Shown here: positions 60,865 to 64,000 of the stretch, one piece after another
Layout of the letters: every line of letters begins with the position of its first letter
Numbering within the stretch: the first letter of the stretch is position 1
DNA from: Flavobacterium chryseum
GTDB taxonomy: Bacteria > Bacteroidota > Bacteroidia > Flavobacteriales > Flavobacteriaceae
NCBI RefSeq assembly: GCF_004362015.1
Contig: NZ_SNWW01000004.1
Span: 312,136 to 376,135, forward strand
Direction of reading: 5' to 3'
Length of the DNA stretch: 64,000 bases
Made by a program: the position numbers and the translations under genes
Notes under the pieces: model-generated
Databases searched by the model: none
Seen by the model: the letters and a program-made list of their open reading frames with translations, nothing else
Told to the model about the DNA's origin: nothing

Positions 60865-62769
60865 ATGTCGAGTATTATTCAATTACTTCCTGATCACGTT
60901 GCTAATCAAATTGCCGCTGGAGAGGTGGTTCAAAGACCCGCTTCAGTTGTGAAAGAATTGCTGGAAAATGCTGTAGATGCAAAAGCAACTGACATCAAAT
61001 TAATTATTAAAGATGCCGGAAAATCATTAGTTCAGGTTATTGATAATGGTTTAGGAATGAGCGTAACCGATGCACGTTTGTGTTTCGAACGTCATGCAAC
61101 TTCAAAAATTCGCCAGGCCGAAGATTTATTCTCCTTATGTACAAAAGGTTTTCGCGGAGAAGCATTAGCTTCTATTGCCGCAATTGCGCACATGGAAATG
61201 AAAACCAAACAAGATCAGGAAGAACTGGGAACGCATATTGTAATCGAAGGAAGCAAATTTATATCGCAGGAAGTGGCCGTTTTACCAAAAGGAACTTCAT
61301 TTGCAGTTAAAAATTTATTTTTTAATATTCCGGCACGTCGCAATTTCTTAAAATCAGATACAGTTGAGTTTCGCCATGTTATGGATGAATTTCAGCGTGT
61401 TGCATTGGCACATCCAAATATTCATTTTACCTTTTACCATAATGGCAGCGAAATGTACAATTTGCCCGCTGCAGGATATCGTCAGCGAATTGTGGGAATG
61501 TTTTCGGGAAAAACGAATGAAAAACTAGTTCCGGTAAATGAAGATACTGAGATTATAAACATTCAGGGTTTTGTTTGTAAACCTGAATTCGCGAAGAAAA
61601 ATAGGGGAGAGCAGTTCTTTTTTGTAAACGATCGTTTTATAAAAAGCGGCTATTTGCATCATGCCGTAATGGCGGCGTACGACGGACTTTTGAAAGATGG
61701 TTCTCAGCCAAGTTATTTTCTGTACTTGCAAGTACCGCCCAACACAATCGATATCAATATTCATCCAACTAAAACAGAAATTAAGTTTGATGATGAACAA
61801 GCTTTATATGCTATTTTAAGAGCTTCTATTAAACATAGTTTAGGGCAATTTAATGTGGCACCGGTTTTAGATTTTGATCGTGATGCCAATTTAGACACGC
61901 CTTATCATTATAAAGATTTAGAAGGAGAAACACCAACAATTCAGGTTGATGGAAATTTTAATCCTTTCACGGATGATAAAACCAATCAGCATTATTCTAA
62001 AGCAAGTTCGGGGTCTGGTTCAGGTTCGAGTTTTACTTCCGGATCAAATTCGTATTCAGGATATGCAAAAAGAGTAGAGCCAACAGCTAGTTGGGAAAGT
62101 TTATATGTAGGTTTGGATACAGAAAGTATTGAAAGTTCGCCTTTTACGTTTGAAAATGAAGAAGTAACATCGTCTTTGTTTAATGATAATGAAATAGAGC
62201 AGGCGAGTCAGGGAACGTATCAAATTCATAAAAAATATATCGTTTCGCCAATTAAGTCAGGAATGGTTATTGTCGATCAGCAACGAGCCCATCAGCGTAT
62301 TTTGTACGAGCAATTTTTGTTGAATATGACAGTTAATCAGGCTTCAAGTCAGCAATTGTTATTTCCGTTGAATTTATTTTTTTCTTCAGATGAAATGACA
62401 TTAATTGAAGAACTAAAACCTTCCTTAGAAACAACCGGTTTTGTGTTTGAAGAAGCGCAAACCGATCATATTGTAATTTCAGGAATTCCTGTAAATATTA
62501 CAGAAAGCGAAGTTTCAATGGTAATTGAACAATTATTAACTGATTTGCAAGACGGAATTCCGGCAAGCAGCTACAGTCAAAATGATACAATAGCCAAATC
62601 AATGGCAAAAAGTTTAGCGGTTAAAACAGGATCTTATTTAACCGAAAAAGAACAGGATAATTTGGTAAACGGTTTGTTTGCCTGTAAAGATCCTAATATT
62701 TCACCTTTTCAAAAACCAACCTTTATCACAATGCGTGTTGAAGACATAGATAAAAAGTTTGCCATATGA
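60865..62769 (+). CDS. mutL: DNA mismatch repair protein MutL
   Basis: The 634-residue protein has the GHKL ATPase motifs ELLENAVDAKA, VIDNGLGM and GFRGEALASIAAI, then the ribosomal S5-like transducer domain with NIHPTKTEIKF. A Ser/Gly-rich linker (about 375-400) precedes the C-terminal dimerisation domain with VIVDQQRAHQRILYEQF. The DQHAxHE endonuclease motif of many MutL proteins reads DQQRAHQR here, so nicking activity is uncertain. It overlaps the rhomboid gene by 4 nt. Confidence 0.95.
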   Translation: MSSIIQLLPDHVANQIAAGEVVQRPASVVKELLENAVDAKATDIKLIIKDAGKSLVQVIDNGLGMSVTDARLCFERHATSKIRQAEDLFSLCTKGFRGEALASIAAIAHMEMKTKQDQEELGTHIVIEGSKFISQEVAVLPKGTSFAVKNLFFNIPARRNFLKSDTVEFRHVMDEFQRVALAHPNIHFTFYHNGSEMYNLPAAGYRQRIVGMFSGKTNEKLVPVNEDTEIINIQGFVCKPEFAKKNRGEQFFFVNDRFIKSGYLHHAVMAAYDGLLKDGSQPSYFLYLQVPPNTIDINIHPTKTEIKFDDEQALYAILRASIKHSLGQFNVAPVLDFDRDANLDTPYHYKDLEGETPTIQVDGNFNPFTDDKTNQHYSKASSGSGSGSSFTSGSNSYSGYAKRVEPTASWESLYVGLDTESIESSPFTFENEEVTSSLFNDNEIEQASQGTYQIHKKYIVSPIKSGMVIVDQQRAHQRILYEQFLLNMTVNQASSQQLLFPLNLFFSSDEMTLIEELKPSLETTGFVFEEAQTDHIVISGIPVNITESEVSMVIEQLLTDLQDGIPASSYSQNDTIAKSMAKSLAVKTGSYLTEKEQDNLVNGLFACKDPNISPFQKPTFITMRVEDIDKKFAI

Positions 62770-63578
62770 TGAACATGACTCCCGTAGTAAAACAATTATT
62801 GATAATCAATATTATATTTTTTATTGGCTCGCAATTAGTGCCAGTTTCATATGAATATTTTTCATTGTTTTATCCAGAAAGCAATAATTTTAGGATTTGG
62901 CAGGTACTTACTCATATGTTTATGCATGCACCATGGCCTAATTTTGCACATATTTTATTTAACATGTTTGCATTATATAGTTTTGGATCTGCATTAGAAC
63001 ATTTTTGGGGCGGTAAAAAATTCTTATTTTTTTATATATCATGTGGACTAGGTGCTGCTTTACTTCATACAGCAGTTAACTATTTGCAGATACAATCTAT
63101 TTTAGATTCTGTGTCTAATTTGAATTTGTCAAAATCTGATCTTCATTTGATTTTAAATGCGGATTATTCTTCTTTATTTGATTCAAATGGAAAAATGATA
63201 CAAAGTGAGATTGCAACAATTTTAAATAATGCACATTGTACTCAAGAGCAGTTTAATTCCTTGGCTCAGGTAAGTGTGATAACACGATCTCCTGTTCTAG
63301 GTGCTTCAGGTGCAATTTATGGATTAATGACAGCCTTTGCTTTTATGTTTCCTAATGCTCAATTAGGTCTAATGTTTATTCCAATTCCGATCAAAGCAAA
63401 ATATTTTGTTCCTGGAATTTTAGCTGTTGATTTATTTTTAGGTTTTAAAGGAAGTTCTTTGTTTGGTAGTGGTGGAACAGGAATTGCCCATTTTGCCCAC
63501 GTTGGTGGAGCGCTCGCTGGTTATTTAATGATGTTATATTGGAAAAAAAATCAGTTTAATAAGAACCGTTGGAATTAA
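62766..63578 (+). CDS. Rhomboid family intramembrane serine protease
   Basis: The 270-residue polytopic protein has the catalytic Ser181 in GASGAIYG and His245 in HFAHVGG, with HAPWPNFAHILFNMFAL in the second membrane region. A soluble insertion (about 108-170) lies between membrane helices 3 and 4. It cleaves membrane-spanning substrates, unknown here. The start ATG overlaps the mutL stop (ATGA), and a second rhomboid gene follows. Confidence 0.93.
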   Translation: MMNMTPVVKQLLIINIIFFIGSQLVPVSYEYFSLFYPESNNFRIWQVLTHMFMHAPWPNFAHILFNMFALYSFGSALEHFWGGKKFLFFYISCGLGAALLHTAVNYLQIQSILDSVSNLNLSKSDLHLILNADYSSLFDSNGKMIQSEIATILNNAHCTQEQFNSLAQVSVITRSPVLGASGAIYGLMTAFAFMFPNAQLGLMFIPIPIKAKYFVPGILAVDLFLGFKGSSLFGSGGTGIAHFAHVGGALAGYLMMLYWKKNQFNKNRWN

Positions 63579-63621
63579 TTTTTAACTTTAGATACTCAAT
63601 TATAAAACAAAAAAAGTTTTT

Positions 63622-64000
63622 ATGAATATTCTTGACGATTTAAAATTACAATATAAGTTAGGTGGAATTGCAATGCGCGTTATTTATTGGAATATAGCTT
63701 GTTTTGTTATTTCGTTGATATTTTTTTACCAGTTTTCAGTAGGACAATTTGAGTTCCCCAGTTGGTTAGCTTTATCATCAGATCCTCAGGTTTTTTCATT
63801 TAAACCATGGACATTTTTAACGTATGCTTTTTTTCATTACGGATTTTGGCATTTGTTGTTTAATATGATGGTTCTTAATTTTTCGAGTACTTTATTTTTG
63901 ACTTATTTTACTCAAAAACAATATTTAGGATTATACATTCTGAGTGCCATTTTTGCCGGAGTAATATTTGCATTAAGTTACTACTTTTTAAATTATTCGG
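63622..64000 (+). CDS. Second rhomboid-family protein, cut by the window edge
   Basis: An open frame from ATG 63622 runs to the window end (126 codons). It encodes MNILDDLKLQYKLGGIAMRV, a first membrane helix, and the rhomboid segment FKPWTFLTYAFFHYGFWHLLFNMM. The catalytic Ser and His lie beyond the window. The gene is 43 nt after the first rhomboid gene on the same strand, so mutL and both rhomboid genes probably form one operon. Confidence 0.88.
   Translation, partial: MNILDDLKLQYKLGGIAMRVIYWNIACFVISLIFFYQFSVGQFEFPSWLALSSDPQVFSFKPWTFLTYAFFHYGFWHLLFNMMVLNFSSTLFLTYFTQKQYLGLYILSAIFAGVIFALSYYFLNYS

Overview
The window looks like chromosomal DNA from a Flavobacterium, probably a relative of the soil and plant species. 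Four things point there: AT-rich sequence; start sites mostly lacking Shine-Dalgarno motifs; many copies of the Bacteroidetes -7 element TAnnTTTG; and lineage markers such as a type IX secretion (T9SS) C-terminal domain, several TonB-dependent receptors, HmuY, and the families DUF5362, DUF6607, DUF4369 and DUF2461. About 56 genes are called. No rRNA, tRNA, CRISPR array, prophage or insertion sequence was seen.

Layout. 0-8.5 kb: small membrane and lipoproteins, a patatin phospholipase, htpG, an OmpA lipoprotein and an ABC ATPase. 8.7-15.2 kb: fabH, cutC, a TonB-dependent receptor and argS. 15.3-19.5 kb: a heme-uptake locus in which a DUF6607 gene diverges from a HmuR-like receptor and an HmuY lipoprotein, with a symmetric promoter region between them. 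19.7-21.6 kb: a T9SS cargo protein with internal repeats. 21.8-26.4 kb: two SGNH hydrolases (one carrying an embedded LysM) and an MBOAT acyltransferase, a candidate cell-wall or glycan O-acetylation operon. 26.6-29.0 kb: ffh and folD. 29.2-31.6 kb: a membrane protein, a winged-helix regulator and a DUF4153-type membrane protein, with a shared palindrome. 31.6-33.1 kb: two AT-rich orphan genes. 33.2-35.6 kb: a TPR histidine kinase and a LytTR regulator. 36.8-39.1 kb: a P450, a monooxygenase and an ArsR regulator, bracketed by two copies of a composite repeat. 39.3-50 kb: an alpha/beta hydrolase, a COG1579 coiled-coil protein that has lost its zinc ligands, Nif3, lpxK, a frameshifted hybrid kinase, gap, lipA, an M48 protease, a PH-domain protein and a frameshifted DUF4184 gene. 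50-64 kb: TonB, an ECF-type sigma factor, glycosyltransferases, a PaiB-like protein, murB, recF, a TPR protein, ribH, mutL and two rhomboid proteases, the last cut by the window edge.

The most distinctive points are these. Two genes are each broken by one missing base in an A/T run. The COG1579 protein has lost all four zinc-ribbon cysteines. A LysM lies inside an SGNH esterase. A regulator operon carries a repeated candidate operator. Imperfect-palindrome repeats of several families fill many intergenic gaps, and some are nested. Several apparent start codons lie inside -7 promoter elements or palindromes and have been moved downstream. No wholly new system could be proven from sequence alone; the best candidates are the SGNH/LysM/MBOAT operon, the repeat-bracketed P450 cassette and the palindrome-controlled winged-helix operon.
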